Origin: Myxococcaceae bacterium
Lineage (GTDB): Bacteria; Myxococcota; Myxococcia; Myxococcales; Myxococcaceae
Reading direction: 5' to 3'
Length of the DNA: 64,000 nucleotides
Assembly (NCBI GenBank): GCA_019686135.1
Contig: JADGHL010000009.1
Span: 1 to 64,000, forward strand
In this document: positions 44,750 through 55,125 of the stretch, in pieces
Position numbering within the stretch: position 1 is the stretch's first letter
How the letters are laid out: every line of letters begins with the position of its first letter
Program-made: the position numbers and the translations under genes
The notes under the pieces: model-generated
Databases searched by the model: none
The model's input: the letters and a program-made list of their open reading frames with translations, nothing else
What the model was told of the DNA's origin: nothing

Positions 44750-46198
44750 ATGATCACCGTTCACAACACGCTCACGGGACAGAAGGAGCCGTTCACACCG
44801 AAGGAGCCGGGCAAGGTCCGGATGTACGTGTGCGGGCCGACCGTCTACAGCTACATCCACATCGGCAACGCGCGGACCTTCACCGCGTTCGACGTGGTGG
44901 CCCGCTACCTGCGCTATCGCGGCTTCGACCTCACCTACGTCCGCAACTTCACCGACGTCGACGACAAGATCATCAACGCGGCGAAGGAGACCGGCGAAGA
45001 GCCCGTCCAACTCGCGCAGAGGTACATCGACGCCTTCCGCGAGGACGCGAAGGCGCTGCACCTCATCGAACCGGACGTCTCTCCGAAGGTGAGCGACCAC
45101 ATCCCGGAGATCGTCGCGCTGATCCAGAAGCTGGTCGATCGCGGCGTGGCGTACGAGTCGCAGGGCGACGTCTACTTCCAGGTCTCGAAGTACCCGCAGT
45201 ACGCGAAGCTCTCGAAGCGCAACCTCGACGAGCTCCGCGCGGGGGAGCGCGTGCAGCCGGGCGAGCAGAAGCGGGAGCCGCTCGACTTTGCGCTCTGGAA
45301 GGCGGCCAAGCCGGGCGAACCCGCCTGGGACTCGCCGTGGGGCAAAGGAAGGCCGGGCTGGCACATCGAGTGCTCGGCGATGAGCGCGAAGTACCTCGGC
45401 GAGGACTTCGACCTGCACGGCGGCGGGCTGGACCTGATCTTCCCCCACCACGAGAACGAGATCGCCCAGAGCGAGGCCGCCACCCAGAAGCCGTTCTGCC
45501 GCTACTGGATGCACTGCGGGTTCCTCGATCTCGAGGGCGCGAAGATGTCCAAGTCGCTCGGGAACGTGGTGCGGCTGCGCGACGCGCTGCAGCGCGTGGA
45601 TCCCGAGGCGCTGCGGTTCTTCTTCCTCTCCACGCACTACCGCAACCCGCTGTCGTTCTCGGAGAAGTCGCTCGCCGACGCGGAGACGCGGATGGAGTAC
45701 TTCTACGAGACGCTCCGCCGCGTCGACGAGCGGGCCGGCGGAAAGGACTTCGGCAAGGGCCCGCTGCACGGCGACCCCGAGCAGTTCGTGCGCGACTTCG
45801 AACGCGCGATGGACGACGACTTCAACGTGCCGGGCGCCTTCGCCGCGCTGAGCGGGCTGTTCGCGCTGATGAACGAGCTGCTCGACAAGCCGCCGGTGAA
45901 GGACAAGGCGGTGATCGGCCGGACGCTGCAGGCTTTGCGCGAGGTCACGCGGAAGTTCGCCACCGTGCTCGGGCTGCTCGAGGACGATCCGCACGACTGG
46001 TTGATGCGGCGGCGCGAACGCCTCATCGCGCAGAAGGGGATCGACCGCGCAAAAGTGGAGGCGCTGATCGCCGAACGCGCGGCCGCCCGGGCGGCGAAGA
46101 ACTTCGAGGAGGCCGACCGGGTGCGCGAGACGCTCAAGGCGATGGGCGTGGAGATCATGGACACGCCGGCCGGCACCACATGGAAGGTCCAGGCATGA
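44750..46198 (+). CDS. cysS: Cysteinyl-tRNA synthetase
   Basis: A 482-residue class I enzyme that attaches Cys to tRNA-Cys. The catalytic HIGN (37-40) and KMSKS motifs are present, as are zinc ligands in YVCGPTVY (Cys 28), GWHIECSAMS and the HHENE motif. The DALR-like C-terminal anticodon region follows. Start MITVHNTLTGQ was chosen at ATG 44750; TATGGT lies 12 bases before it. The gene opens a likely transcript continuing into the M28 peptidase 22 bases downstream. Confidence 0.96.
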   Translation: MITVHNTLTGQKEPFTPKEPGKVRMYVCGPTVYSYIHIGNARTFTAFDVVARYLRYRGFDLTYVRNFTDVDDKIINAAKETGEEPVQLAQRYIDAFREDAKALHLIEPDVSPKVSDHIPEIVALIQKLVDRGVAYESQGDVYFQVSKYPQYAKLSKRNLDELRAGERVQPGEQKREPLDFALWKAAKPGEPAWDSPWGKGRPGWHIECSAMSAKYLGEDFDLHGGGLDLIFPHHENEIAQSEAATQKPFCRYWMHCGFLDLEGAKMSKSLGNVVRLRDALQRVDPEALRFFFLSTHYRNPLSFSEKSLADAETRMEYFYETLRRVDERAGGKDFGKGPLHGDPEQFVRDFERAMDDDFNVPGAFAALSGLFALMNELLDKPPVKDKAVIGRTLQALREVTRKFATVLGLLEDDPHDWLMRRRERLIAQKGIDRAKVEALIAERAAARAAKNFEEADRVRETLKAMGVEIMDTPAGTTWKVQA

Positions 46199-46220
46199 AT
46201 GGAACCTCGGAGGTCTGTGC

Positions 46221-47906
46221 GTGAACGCTCTGCTGGTTGGCGTGGCCTTCGGGCTGGGGCTCACTCTGGGCGCCGCCCCATCCGTCCGTCCCGCAACGCT
46301 CACCGCGGCGGAGGAGAAGGCGATCCAGACCATCACCGCGCACGAGCTGGCCGCCGACATCCGGTTCCTCGCGTCCGACCTGCTGGAAGGCCGCGGACCG
46401 GGGACGCGCGGGGACCAGCTCGCGCAGGCGTACGTCGCCTCGCAGTTCGAGCTGCTCGGGTTGAAGCCGGCAGGAGAGCAGGGCGGGTGGTACCAGCCGT
46501 TTCAGCTGGTCGGCATCACCGGCAAGCCGGACACGCTGGCGCTCCGCGGGAAGAAGGGGACGCTGACGCTCGCGTACCGGCAGGACTTCATCGCCGTCTC
46601 CGGCGCGCAGAAGACGTCGTCCGCGCTCGAGGACGCGGAGATCGTCTTCGTCGGCTACGGCATCGTCGCGCCCGAGTTCCAGTGGGATGACTACAAGGGC
46701 GCCGATCTGAAGGGGAAGGTGCTCCTCATGATGAACAACGATCCGGAGGACGATCCGGCGTTGTTCGCGGGCCGGACGCGGCTGCGTTACGGGCGGTGGG
46801 ATTACAAGTACGAGATCGCCGCGAAGGTGGGCGCTGCCGGGGCGATCATCATCCACACCACGCCGAGCGCCGGCTACCCGTGGCAGGTGGTTCAGACCTC
46901 GTGGGCGGGCGAACAGTTCGAGCTGCCCGAGGAGCCGGGCCACCACCTCGAGGTGAAGGCCTGGGTCACCGAGGAGAAGGCGCGGGCGCTGACCGCGCTG
47001 GGCGGGTTCGATCTCGATGCGCTGAGGGCGCAGGCCCAGCGCCGCGACTTCAAGCCGGTGCCGCTCGACGTGACCATCAACGCCTCGTTCCAGAACCGGC
47101 TCCGCCGGATCACCACCGCGAACGTGCTCGGCGTTCTGCCCGGCAGCGACGTGAAGCTGCGCGATCAGTGGGTGGTGATCACCGCGCACCACGATCACCT
47201 GGGCATCCAGCCCGGCGCGGCGCCGGGCGAGGACGCCATCTACAACGGTGCGGTGGACAACGCATCGGGTGTGGCGACGATGCTGGCGATGGCGCGCGGG
47301 CTGGCGTCGCTCCCGAAGGCGCCGAAGCGCTCCATCCTCTTCGCCGCGGTGGCCGCCGAGGAGCAGGGGCTGCTCGGCAGCGAGTACCTCGCCCGTCACC
47401 CGCCGCGGCCGCCGGGCGCGCTGGCGGCGAACCTGAACATCGACGGCATCAACACGCTCGGGCGCACCGCGGACGTGACGATGATCGGCCTTGGCAAGTC
47501 CGACGTGGACGACCTCATCCTCCCGCTCGCCGCGACGCAGGGGCGGAAGGTGTTTCCGGATCAGCTCCCGGACCGCGGCTACTTCTACCGGTCGGACCAG
47601 TACAACTTCGCGAAGATCGGTGTCCCCGTCGTGTACCTGGGCAGCGGCCTCGACTACCGCGGCCGGCCGCCGGGCTGGGGAAAGCAGATGCGTGAGAAGT
47701 GGGAGGCCGAGCACTACCACCAGCCCTCCGACGAATGGGATCCCGGCTGGGATCTCTCCGGCGCGGTGGAGGACGCGCAGCTCTACCTCCTCATCACCGA
47801 GCGGATCGCCAACGCGCCGAAGATGCCGGCGTGGCGAAAGGGCGACGAGTTCGAGGCCGCGCGCCTTCAGGCGCTCCACGCCGTGGAGGTGCCGCGGGCG
47901 CGGTAG
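46221..47906 (+). CDS. M28-family zinc aminopeptidase with PA domain, secreted
   Basis: A 561-residue peptidase starting at GTG 46221, preceded by GGAGG. The N-terminus is a short signal peptide ([19 protein letters not shown]). A PA domain (about 130-240) contains [16 protein letters not shown]. The M28 core shows all metal ligands: ITAHHDHLG (His), [11 protein letters not shown] (Asp), [10 protein letters not shown] (catalytic Glu and metal Glu), LNIDGIN (Asp) and HQPSDEWD (His). It removes N-terminal residues from peptides in the periplasm or outside. The closest functional class is the leucyl/glutamate carboxypeptidase-like M28 group; exact specificity is unknown. Confidence 0.9.
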   Translation: MNALLVGVAFGLGLTLGAAPSVRPATLTAAEEKAIQTITAHELAADIRFLASDLLEGRGPGTRGDQLAQAYVASQFELLGLKPAGEQGGWYQPFQLVGITGKPDTLALRGKKGTLTLAYRQDFIAVSGAQKTSSALEDAEIVFVGYGIVAPEFQWDDYKGADLKGKVLLMMNNDPEDDPALFAGRTRLRYGRWDYKYEIAAKVGAAGAIIIHTTPSAGYPWQVVQTSWAGEQFELPEEPGHHLEVKAWVTEEKARALTALGGFDLDALRAQAQRRDFKPVPLDVTINASFQNRLRRITTANVLGVLPGSDVKLRDQWVVITAHHDHLGIQPGAAPGEDAIYNGAVDNASGVATMLAMARGLASLPKAPKRSILFAAVAAEEQGLLGSEYLARHPPRPPGALAANLNIDGINTLGRTADVTMIGLGKSDVDDLILPLAATQGRKVFPDQLPDRGYFYRSDQYNFAKIGVPVVYLGSGLDYRGRPPGWGKQMREKWEAEHYHQPSDEWDPGWDLSGAVEDAQLYLLITERIANAPKMPAWRKGDEFEAARLQALHAVEVPRAR

Positions 47907-48033
47907 GCGGAAGGAGACGAACCAGCGGGAAGTCTACTGGCCCGGCGGGCAGGCGGGACGGCGCGGACGACGCGGTCTTCGCGCCTGCTCGGAACGCAGG
48001 GATCCGGCGCGCTCCGGTGTTAATGAGGACGGC

Positions 48034-50133
48034 ATGCCGGACTTCAAGCTCGTCTCCGACTACAAGCCGCAGGGTGACCAGCCGCGGGCGATCGGTGAGC
48101 TCACCGAGGGCATCCTGCGCGGGGACAGGTACCAGACCCTTTTGGGCGTCACCGGGTCGGGCAAGACGTTCACCATGGCGAACGTGATCGCCAACGTGAA
48201 CCGGCCCACGCTGGTGATCGCCCACAACAAGACCCTGGCCGCGCAGCTCTACGGGGAGTTCAAGGAGCTCTTCCCCCACAACGCGGTCGAGTACTTCGTC
48301 AGCTACTACGACTACTACCAGCCGGAGGCGTACGTGCCCTCGTCGGACACGTACATCGAGAAGGACGCCACCATCAACGACGAGATCGAGCGGATGCGGC
48401 ACTCGACGACCCGCTCACTGCGCACGCGCAACGACGTGCTGGTGGTGGCGTCGGTCTCCTGCATCTACGGCCTCGGCACCGCGCGGTCGTACGTGGAGAT
48501 GGCCGTGTCGATCGAGGTGGGGCAGGAGCTCGAGCGCAACACGTTGCTGCGCCGGCTGGTGGCGGCGCAGTACGAACGCAACGACGCCGACTTCCACCGC
48601 GGGACCTTCCGCGTGCGCGGAGACACGGTGGAGATCTTCCCCGCCTACGAAGAGGACAAGGCGGTGCGGGTGGAGCTGTTCGGCGACACCGTCGAGTCCA
48701 TCACCGAGTTCGACCCGCTGCGCGGCGTGCGGCTCGGGACGCTGTCGAAGATCGTGGTGCTCCCCGGCAGCCACTACGCGACCAGCGAAGAGCAGCGGAA
48801 GGTGGCGATCGAGAACATCCGGCTGGAGCTGGCCGACCGGCTCCGGGAGCTCCGGGCGCAGAACAAGCTGGTGGAGGCGCAGCGGCTCGAGCAGCGGACG
48901 TTGTTCGACCTCGAGATGATGGAGCAGATGGGGTTCTGCAACGGCATCGAGAACTACTCGCGCCACCTCTCCGGGCGCGCGCCGGGCGAACCCCCGCCGT
49001 GCCTGCTGGACTACTTCCCGAAGAACATGCTGGTGCTGATCGACGAGAGCCACCAGACGATCCCGCAGATCGGCTCGATGTACCGGGGCGATCGCTCGCG
49101 CAAGGAGACGCTGGTGGAGTACGGGTTCCGGCTCCCCTCGGCGGTCGACAACCGGCCGCTGAAGTTCTCCGAGTTCGAGGCGATGGTGCCGCAGGCGGTG
49201 TTCGTCTCTGCCACCCCCGCGGAGTACGAGCTGCACAAGAGTCAGGGCGTGGTGGTGGAGCAGATCATCCGCCCCACCGGGCTGATGGATCCGGAGGTCG
49301 AGGTCCGGCCGGTGGCGAACCAGGTGGACGATCTGCTGGAGGAGATCCGCAAGCGCACCGCCGCGCACGAGCGGGTGCTGGTGACCACGCTCACCAAGCG
49401 GATGGCCGAGGATCTCACCGAGTACTACACGGACGTCGGCGTGAAGGTGCGCTACCTGCACTCGGACATCGACGCGCTCGAGCGCATGGAGATCATCCGC
49501 GATCTGCGCAAGGGCGTGTTCGACGTGCTGGTGGGGATCAACCTCTTGCGCGAGGGCCTCGACATCCCGGAGGTCTCGCTGGTGGCGATCCTCGACGCGG
49601 ACAAGGAGGGCTTCCTTCGCTCGCACGTGTCGCTGATCCAGACCATCGGCCGTGCCGCGCGCAACCTGCAGGGGCGCGTCATCATGTACGCCGATCACGT
49701 CACCGACTCGATGAAGCGGGCGATCGACGAGACCGAGCGCCGGCGCGCGATGCAGCGTGCGTACAACGAGGCGCACGGGATCACCCCGAAGGCGGTGCGC
49801 AAGAACATCCTCGATCTCTCGCAGCAGCTCTTCGCGATGGAGGGGTTGCCGCAGGGCGTACGGCTGGAGGGCGAGGGGCTGCCGGATCTGCTCTCGAAGG
49901 AGGAGATCCAGAAGCTCATCGAGGAGTACACCGCGAAGATGCACGCCGCCGCGGACGAGATGGAGTTCGAGAAGGCGGCCGAGTGGCGCGACCGCGTGGT
50001 GGCGCTGAAGGAGATGGACATCGGCGTGCGGCCGCCGTCGCGCGCGGCGCTGGCGGAGATCACCCGCAGCGACGCGAACCAGCCCGGCCGGACGCGCAAG
50101 CCGCAGCAGGGCCGTTACCGCCGGCGGAAGTAG
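48034..50133 (+). CDS. uvrB: Excinuclease ABC subunit B
   Basis: A 699-residue helicase-like protein that loads damage onto the UvrA-UvrB complex and recruits UvrC. Walker A GVTGSGKT is at 38-45, and the damage-verifying beta-hairpin [20 protein letters not shown] follows. Other motifs are [19 protein letters not shown] and [16 protein letters not shown]. The UVR domain near the C-terminus ([20 protein letters not shown]) binds UvrC. Length is normal. The start MPDFKLVSD is confirmed by the family. uvrC is 7.7 kb downstream on the same strand. Confidence 0.97.
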   Translation: MPDFKLVSDYKPQGDQPRAIGELTEGILRGDRYQTLLGVTGSGKTFTMANVIANVNRPTLVIAHNKTLAAQLYGEFKELFPHNAVEYFVSYYDYYQPEAYVPSSDTYIEKDATINDEIERMRHSTTRSLRTRNDVLVVASVSCIYGLGTARSYVEMAVSIEVGQELERNTLLRRLVAAQYERNDADFHRGTFRVRGDTVEIFPAYEEDKAVRVELFGDTVESITEFDPLRGVRLGTLSKIVVLPGSHYATSEEQRKVAIENIRLELADRLRELRAQNKLVEAQRLEQRTLFDLEMMEQMGFCNGIENYSRHLSGRAPGEPPPCLLDYFPKNMLVLIDESHQTIPQIGSMYRGDRSRKETLVEYGFRLPSAVDNRPLKFSEFEAMVPQAVFVSATPAEYELHKSQGVVVEQIIRPTGLMDPEVEVRPVANQVDDLLEEIRKRTAAHERVLVTTLTKRMAEDLTEYYTDVGVKVRYLHSDIDALERMEIIRDLRKGVFDVLVGINLLREGLDIPEVSLVAILDADKEGFLRSHVSLIQTIGRAARNLQGRVIMYADHVTDSMKRAIDETERRRAMQRAYNEAHGITPKAVRKNILDLSQQLFAMEGLPQGVRLEGEGLPDLLSKEEIQKLIEEYTAKMHAAADEMEFEKAAEWRDRVVALKEMDIGVRPPSRAALAEITRSDANQPGRTRKPQQGRYRRRK

Positions 50134-50151
50134 AGGTAGCCTTCCGCGCCG

Positions 50152-50646
50152 ATGGCAAACCACCCGCTCGATCCGGTCCGCGCCATAGCGATGAAGTACC
50201 CCGGCGCGGAGAAGGCGTTCCTGTTCGGGGACCATGAGGTCTTCCGGGTGAACAAGAAGGTGTTCGTCTGGCTGGGCCGGCGCTCCACCGGCGGCTACGG
50301 GATCTCCGTCAAGCTCAAGGACTCCCAGCCGGCTGCGCTGATGCTGCCGTTCTGCAAGGCGTCCGGCTACGGCATGGCGAAGTGGGGCTGGGTCGATGTC
50401 GAGTTCCCGAAGGGCAAGCCGCCGCCGATGCAGTTGGTCAAGCAGTGGCTCGATGAGAGCTACCGCCACACCGCGCCGAAGAAACTGCTGAAGGCCTGGG
50501 AAGCGGGCACGCTGCCGAAGGAGGAAGGGACGAGCGGCGTGACGGCCGGGACCGGGACGGCGGCGCGCCGGAGCCGGCGCACATCGCGATCCGGGAGCGT
50601 GTCGACCCGGAGCCCGCGTGGCAGGTCCAGTCGCCGCGCTCAGTGA
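50152..50646 (+). CDS. MmcQ/YjbR-family protein with basic tail
   Basis: A 164-residue protein. Residues 1-125 match the YjbR (MmcQ) fold, a small alpha/beta domain of DNA-binding-like shape: YPGAEKAFLFGDHEVFRVN, KVFVWLGRR and WVDVEFPKGKPPP, ending KLLKAWEAGTLPK. The last 35 residues are Ser/Arg-rich and lack family resemblance; a shift by one base would give a more normal-looking sequence, so a frame error near 50525 is possible. It overlaps the convergent kinase gene by 7 bases. Bacterial function is unclear. Confidence 0.8.
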   Translation: MANHPLDPVRAIAMKYPGAEKAFLFGDHEVFRVNKKVFVWLGRRSTGGYGISVKLKDSQPAALMLPFCKASGYGMAKWGWVDVEFPKGKPPPMQLVKQWLDESYRHTAPKKLLKAWEAGTLPKEEGTSGVTAGTGTAARRSRRTSRSGSVSTRSPRGRSSRRAQ

Positions 50647-53324
50647 TGACCGCCGCGCGCCCGCTCGCGATTGATCGCCTCGCGCCTGGCGACTTCGGCG
50701 GCGGTCGGCAGCTCCACTTCCAGCCGCGTCGCCTTGCCGGGGAGGAAGTGCGTGGCGAACTCGGTGACCATCGCGCGCGGGTAGTCGAGCCGGAGCACGT
50801 GGGTCCCCGGCGGCAGCGACAGCGTGATCGGCGTCTGCCCCTTGAGCACACCGTCCACCTCCACCAGCGCCGCCACCGGTTTCTCGTCGAAGGTGGCGAT
50901 CACCAGCACCTCGCCGAGCTGCATCGTCTTGAGCGGCCGTAAGCCGCCCTTCATGAGGATCCGCTGCGGCGCAGCCGCCGTGCCCCGGCGCACATGCGGG
51001 CGCGGCTTCTCCGGCACGACGGGGATCGCCTCGTGACGCGCCTGGATCTCCTCGGCGGTGGCGGACGTGGTGCGCACGCTCTGCTGAGCCTTTGGCGCGG
51101 GCGGGGGCGGCGGGGGCGCCATGCCCAGCACCGTCATCGGGAGGGCCTCCGGCGGTGGCGGTCCGACGGGTGCGTCGGAGGGCCAGAAGATCGCCAGGAG
51201 GGAGAGCCCCACCGCGCCGGCCATCAGGCCTCCCCACACGACGAACGGCCGCCGCCGCCAGAACGGTCGGGGTGTGCTCGCGTACTCGTCGCGCCGAAGC
51301 GGGGTGAGCCCGCGCGGGGTGACATCGACCTCGGGGAGCGGGCCGGTCGCGCGGCGCTCGCCACTGCGCGTGCGTTGTGGGTGGGGCGACTCAACCGGAG
51401 CAGGGCGTGGCCGCTCCGTCGATACGGAGGAGGCGTGCGAGTGCTCGCCCCCCGGCGTCAGCGCAGCGAGTGGGCGCGTCGGCTCTGCCGCCGCCGGTGA
51501 TGCGTGCGGGGGCGCGCGCTCCACGTCTACTGGCGAGCCGCGAGAGTGGGAGGCCCCCGGCGCGACGGTGGGAGGGGACGTTGAGTCAGCCTGAACGGAC
51601 GAGGCGCGGGCGTGCTCGTTGTCCGCTGGTGCTGAGGTTCCGTGCTTATGTGCGGTGTCCGGCGCGAGCGGACCGTCGGGGCGTGCGGGCTCCGCCCAAC
51701 CTGAGGCGTGATGGCGCGAGCGCTCTGGCGCCGTCGGGGTGCCGTAGTGGGCGGTGCTGCGAGAATGCGCGCTCTCTGGTGCGAGCGGAGCGAGAGGGCG
51801 CGTGGGCTCTGCCTGCGCGGACGGGGCGAGCGGGTGGAGGTGATCTGCCGGTGCGGACGAGGCGTGCTGGTGCGCGGCATCCGGCGTGAACGGAGCGCCC
51901 GGGTGGGCGGGCCCGGCCGGATCGGATGAACCATGATGGCGCGACCGCTCTGGCGCTGTCGATGAGCCGTGCGGGTGGGCCTCCGCTTGCGCTCCTGCGC
52001 TGCGAGGGTGCGCGCCCTCCGGCGCGAGCGGAGCGAGAGGGCGTGTGGGCCCGGCCAGATCCGGAGCGTCGTGATCGTGAGAGAGCTCTGCCGGCGCCGA
52101 ACGCGAAGGGTTCGTGGGAACCGATGGCGCGTGCTGCGCCGATGGCGACGGGACGGGCAGGCGAGAATGCTGCGGTGGATGCGCGTGCTCCCCGGGAGCG
52201 CGCGAGGAGAGCGGGCGCGTGGGCTCCGGCGCTGCGGGCCGGGATGAGCGCCCGGGCACCGGCGCCGCAGCATCGATTGTGGCCGCGGACTCCGGCGCGC
52301 CGACGTCGACCGGACGTAATGGCTCCGCCGGCGGCCTCGCGAGTGGCGTGCGCGGTGCGGTGACTGCCTCCGGATCGACGGGCGGCTCCATCGCGCGCAT
52401 GGGCGCCGTGGCATCCGATGGTCCCGGAACCCGGAGCGCCTCCCGGCCGGGCAGGGTGGCCGCCTCCTCGGCCGCGGACGCCTCCACCGCGGGCTCCAGC
52501 GCCGCGCGGAAGGCCGCGTGGAAGTCGCGCACGGATGCGTACCGGCCGTCGGGTTGCAGCGCCATCGCGCGCGCGAGCACGGCAGACACCGCCGGCGGCA
52601 ACGTCCGCCGCAGCTCATGCGCTTTGGGGCGGGGCTGCGAAAGGTGGGCGCGCAACAGCGCCTCGCCGTCCAGACCGGAGAAGGGCGGTGACCCGGTGAG
52701 CAGCTCGAACAGCACCGCCGCCAGCGAGTACTGATCCGCGCGACCGTCGAGGTGCTTCTCGCCGAGGATCGCCTCCGGCGACATGTACCCGGGCGTCCCG
52801 TGCACGACGCCGGTCCGGGTCAGGGTGCTGTCGTGCGTCCGGGTGATGCCGAGGTCGATCAGCGTCAGATGCCCCTGGCGCGAGATCATCAGGTTCGAGG
52901 GCTTGAGGTCCCGGTGGAGCAGCCCCTGCGCGTGCAGATACGCGAGCGCGTCGCAGGCCTGATCGGCCACCGTGAGGACCTCGCGCAACGAGAGCCCGCC
53001 GCGCTCGAGCACCCGTTCGGCCAGCGTCTGTCCTTCGACGAACTGCAGCACCAGATAGGGCACGCCCTCGTGGCGGTCCATCGTGTGGAGCGAGACGATG
53101 TTCGGATGAGAGAGCCGCGCGAGCAGCGCCGCCTCGCGCTCCAGCCGCGCCACGGCGTCCTCGTCCATCGTCGTGGCGTCGAGCGCCTTCACCGCCACCT
53201 GGCGCCCCAGCCGAAGGTCGGTGGCGAGGAACACCGGGCCGCTCTGTCCTTCGCGCAGGACGGATTCGATCCGCCAGGTGTCGGCGAGGACGTCCCCGGG
53301 CTGGAGGTTCGCGGCGTGGCTCAT
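50640..53324 (-). CDS. Eukaryotic-like Ser/Thr kinase with His/Pro-rich linker and PEGA-like domain
   Basis: An 894-residue membrane kinase. The kinase domain is at 15-278: glycine-loop variant LREGQSGPVFLA, catalytic Lys K46, HRDLKPSN (D139), metal Asp in IDLGIT (D157, DLG instead of DFG) and TPGYMSPEA. All catalytic residues are present, so it should be active. Residues about 280-690 are low-complexity and rich in His, Pro, Ala and Ser, with internal repeats. One membrane helix lies at 693-714, and the outer tail ends with a PEGA-like domain (about 806-875, DEKPVAALVEVDGVLKGQTP). It overlaps the preceding gene's stop (ATGA). As the last gene of the TadE/TadG-like operon it may phosphorylate partners there. 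Confidence 0.9.
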   Translation of the reverse strand: MSHAANLQPGDVLADTWRIESVLREGQSGPVFLATDLRLGRQVAVKALDATTMDEDAVARLEREAALLARLSHPNIVSLHTMDRHEGVPYLVLQFVEGQTLAERVLERGGLSLREVLTVADQACDALAYLHAQGLLHRDLKPSNLMISRQGHLTLIDLGITRTHDSTLTRTGVVHGTPGYMSPEAILGEKHLDGRADQYSLAAVLFELLTGSPPFSGLDGEALLRAHLSQPRPKAHELRRTLPPAVSAVLARAMALQPDGRYASVRDFHAAFRAALEPAVEASAAEEAATLPGREALRVPGPSDATAPMRAMEPPVDPEAVTAPRTPLARPPAEPLRPVDVGAPESAATIDAAAPVPGRSSRPAAPEPTRPLSSRAPGEHAHPPQHSRLPVPSPSAQHAPSVPTNPSRSAPAELSHDHDAPDLAGPTRPLAPLAPEGAHPRSAGAQAEAHPHGSSTAPERSRHHGSSDPAGPAHPGAPFTPDAAHQHASSAPADHLHPLAPSAQAEPTRPLAPLAPESAHSRSTAHYGTPTAPERSRHHASGWAEPARPDGPLAPDTAHKHGTSAPADNEHARASSVQADSTSPPTVAPGASHSRGSPVDVERAPPHASPAAAEPTRPLAALTPGGEHSHASSVSTERPRPAPVESPHPQRTRSGERRATGPLPEVDVTPRGLTPLRRDEYASTPRPFWRRRPFVVWGGLMAGAVGLSLLAIFWPSDAPVGPPPPEALPMTVLGMAPPPPPPAPKAQQSVRTTSATAEEIQARHEAIPVVPEKPRPHVRRGTAAAPQRILMKGGLRPLKTMQLGEVLVIATFDEKPVAALVEVDGVLKGQTPITLSLPPGTHVLRLDYPRAMVTEFATHFLPGKATRLEVELPTAAEVARREAINRERARGGHH
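51585..52049 (-). repeat. Diverged repeats in the kinase linker
   Basis: Two units of about 80 and 74 codons start with PTRPLAPLAPE (residues 426 and 507) and share TAPERSRHH. A third, shorter and weaker unit follows to about residue 640. The repeats are rich in His (SRHH, AHQHASS, HKHGT). Confidence 0.7.
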
Positions 53325-54016
53325 GGCGAAGGTTCGTCCTCCCCAAGCGGATCCTCCACCGGCTGCCGGGCGGCGGCGCCCTCCATCACGGACACCGCCA
53401 CCTCCTGCTTCGACAGGGGCTGGATCACCACGCGGAGCGCGGTGCCGTCGTGTTCGAAGACGCCAGGCGCGGTCTCCTTGTACGCGGCCTCCGCGAAGAC
53501 GGCGCGGTGAAAGGCCCAGGCCTCCTCCTCCGTCGCCGGGGCGCGGTAGCTCACCATCCGCAGCCCTTCGGTGCGGCTCTGGATCACGCCGCGGGCGCCC
53601 GGCATCACCGGCGCGAAGTCCACCTCTCCCGGGGCGCGCCGTTCGGCGAGGAAGGTTTCGGTGATCAACGCGGTGGTGGTCCCATCCGCGTTGGGTTGCA
53701 GGAACACGGTGTAGGCGATGAAGGTGTCGGGATCGAGCCCGGTCACCTGCGACAGGGTCGTGCGGAGCGTCAGGTGTTCGGGCGGCGGGAGGAACAGACC
53801 CTTCTTCGTGAACTCGGTGCGGAAGTGCTGGAGCAGCTGATCCACGGTCTGCTTCGAACGCACCGCGTGGATCGCCACGGGGAGCCCGCCGGCCTCGACG
53901 CGTCCGGGCACGTCCACGGCGTCGAGCGCCTGGGGCACGTCCCAGACGTGCACCTTCGGCGGCTGTTGCGCCAGCGCGGAGGTAGCAACCATCAGGCAGA
54001 GCGCGACGACCCGCAT
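53321..54016 (-). CDS. Secreted protein of unknown function in the pseudopilin-kinase operon
   Basis: A 231-residue protein with a signal peptide (MRVVALCLMVATSALA). It starts in a TGATG overlap with the upstream gene stop and ends in an ATGA overlap with the kinase start. No motif is recognised; the body is a mixed alpha/beta domain with VHVWDVPQALDAVDVPGRVE and a later TTTALITETFLAERRAP. It is probably a periplasmic factor working with the TadE/TadG-like proteins. The ORF is open upstream of the chosen start but antisense to other coding sequence, so ATG 54016 was taken. Confidence 0.75.
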   Translation of the reverse strand: MRVVALCLMVATSALAQQPPKVHVWDVPQALDAVDVPGRVEAGGLPVAIHAVRSKQTVDQLLQHFRTEFTKKGLFLPPPEHLTLRTTLSQVTGLDPDTFIAYTVFLQPNADGTTTALITETFLAERRAPGEVDFAPVMPGARGVIQSRTEGLRMVSYRAPATEEEAWAFHRAVFAEAAYKETAPGVFEHDGTALRVVIQPLSKQEVAVSVMEGAAARQPVEDPLGEDEPSP

Positions 54017-55125
54017 CACCACGACGCCTTGTTGAAGACGGGCCTTTGGCACTGCGACCCGAGGAAACACTCGCCGCGATCCTGATACGCGTCGCGGTAG
54101 CGGTCCGAGTACGGAGTGGCCGGCCAGTAGCCGTCGTACGCGCTCGAGGTCGTCGCCTCCCGAGTCTTGAACTGGAACTTCTTCCCGTCGCTGCCGTCTT
54201 CGCCCATGAAGACGAACCGGAAGTCGCGTTCGTCGGTGGGAATCTGGAAGCCGAGCTCCGTGAAGGAGGGATCGATCGTGTAGAGCCGCGTGAGGAACGT
54301 GTCGATCGGGCTCTGGGTGCCGCCCTTCTTCGACATGTACTTCCGATACATCCGCTTCACGATCTGCTTGAAGGCCTGGTTCCCGGACTTGCCATATAGA
54401 CAGCTCCCGGCGCCGTTGGCGGTGCAGTTCGCCCACTCCTTTCCGGCGGCCGCGCTGGTGCCCGCAAGTCCCCAGTCGTCGATGGCGATCGCGAGCTTCC
54501 CTCTGCACTCCCCGTTGCGCGCGCGCCCGAAAGCGCAGACTGGGATCGCGGTGCGCGAGACGTGGCGCTCCTGGAAGAGGCCCGGGCCCTGGTCCATGAA
54601 GCTCTCCGGCACACCGAACATCCCGATCTTCGCGCGCGCGGAGCACTCGAGCCCGTCCACGCGCTTGCCCTGCCAGAGCGGGTGGTCGTAGCTGGCGTTG
54701 AGCACGTCGAACGCGGCGCGGGTCTGTCCGCCCACGCTCTTCGACTGGCGGAAGGGCGCCACCGCCTTCGGCGCGCAGTCCACTTCGAGCGCGCTCCCAC
54801 CGGCCACGCTCATCCGCAACGAACCTGAGCCGAGCTTCGTGGCGTCGAAGTCCCGGTACAGCCGCTGCGCCCTCTGTTCGGGTGTGCGGCTCTGGTCGTC
54901 CTTGAGCTGGTCCGGGCGGAAGAAGCGGTCGCGCGGGCTGCTGCGCGTGAAGTCGTGGGCCCTCAGCCCGGTCGTGTCGAACAGCGCGGAGGCCGCCGCC
55001 TGCTGGACCCTCAGCTTCAGGACGCCGAACTCCGCAAAGTAGATGCCGAACAAGAGCACGGTGACGAACACCAGGCTCCCCAGCGCCAGCTCCACCGTGG
55101 CCTGTCCACGCGGTCCGCTCTTCAT
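54016..55125 (-). CDS. TadE-like pseudopilin-type protein
   Basis: A 369-residue protein starting MKSGPRGQATVELALGSLV, a short basic N-region then a hydrophobic helix, as in TadE/TadG minor pseudopilins (Flp-type pili, GQATVELAL motif). The rest is extracytoplasmic with several Cys residues (CAPKAV, CSARAK, CAFGRARNGEC, CTANGAG, CFLGSQC), suggesting disulfides. The start overlaps the upstream stop (ATGA); the stop overlaps the next start. It probably sits in the inner membrane or a pilus-like filament. Confidence 0.8.
   Translation of the reverse strand: MKSGPRGQATVELALGSLVFVTVLLFGIYFAEFGVLKLRVQQAAASALFDTTGLRAHDFTRSSPRDRFFRPDQLKDDQSRTPEQRAQRLYRDFDATKLGSGSLRMSVAGGSALEVDCAPKAVAPFRQSKSVGGQTRAAFDVLNASYDHPLWQGKRVDGLECSARAKIGMFGVPESFMDQGPGLFQERHVSRTAIPVCAFGRARNGECRGKLAIAIDDWGLAGTSAAAGKEWANCTANGAGSCLYGKSGNQAFKQIVKRMYRKYMSKKGGTQSPIDTFLTRLYTIDPSFTELGFQIPTDERDFRFVFMGEDGSDGKKFQFKTREATTSSAYDGYWPATPYSDRYRDAYQDRGECFLGSQCQRPVFNKASW

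Noticed and set aside
44483-46360. A 625-codon minus-strand frame opposite cysS
   Set aside because: Antisense to cysS with intact HIGN and KMSKS motifs; the frame encodes only low-complexity sequence.
48415-51237. A 940-codon minus-strand frame opposite uvrB
   Set aside because: Antisense to uvrB; no domain and biased composition.
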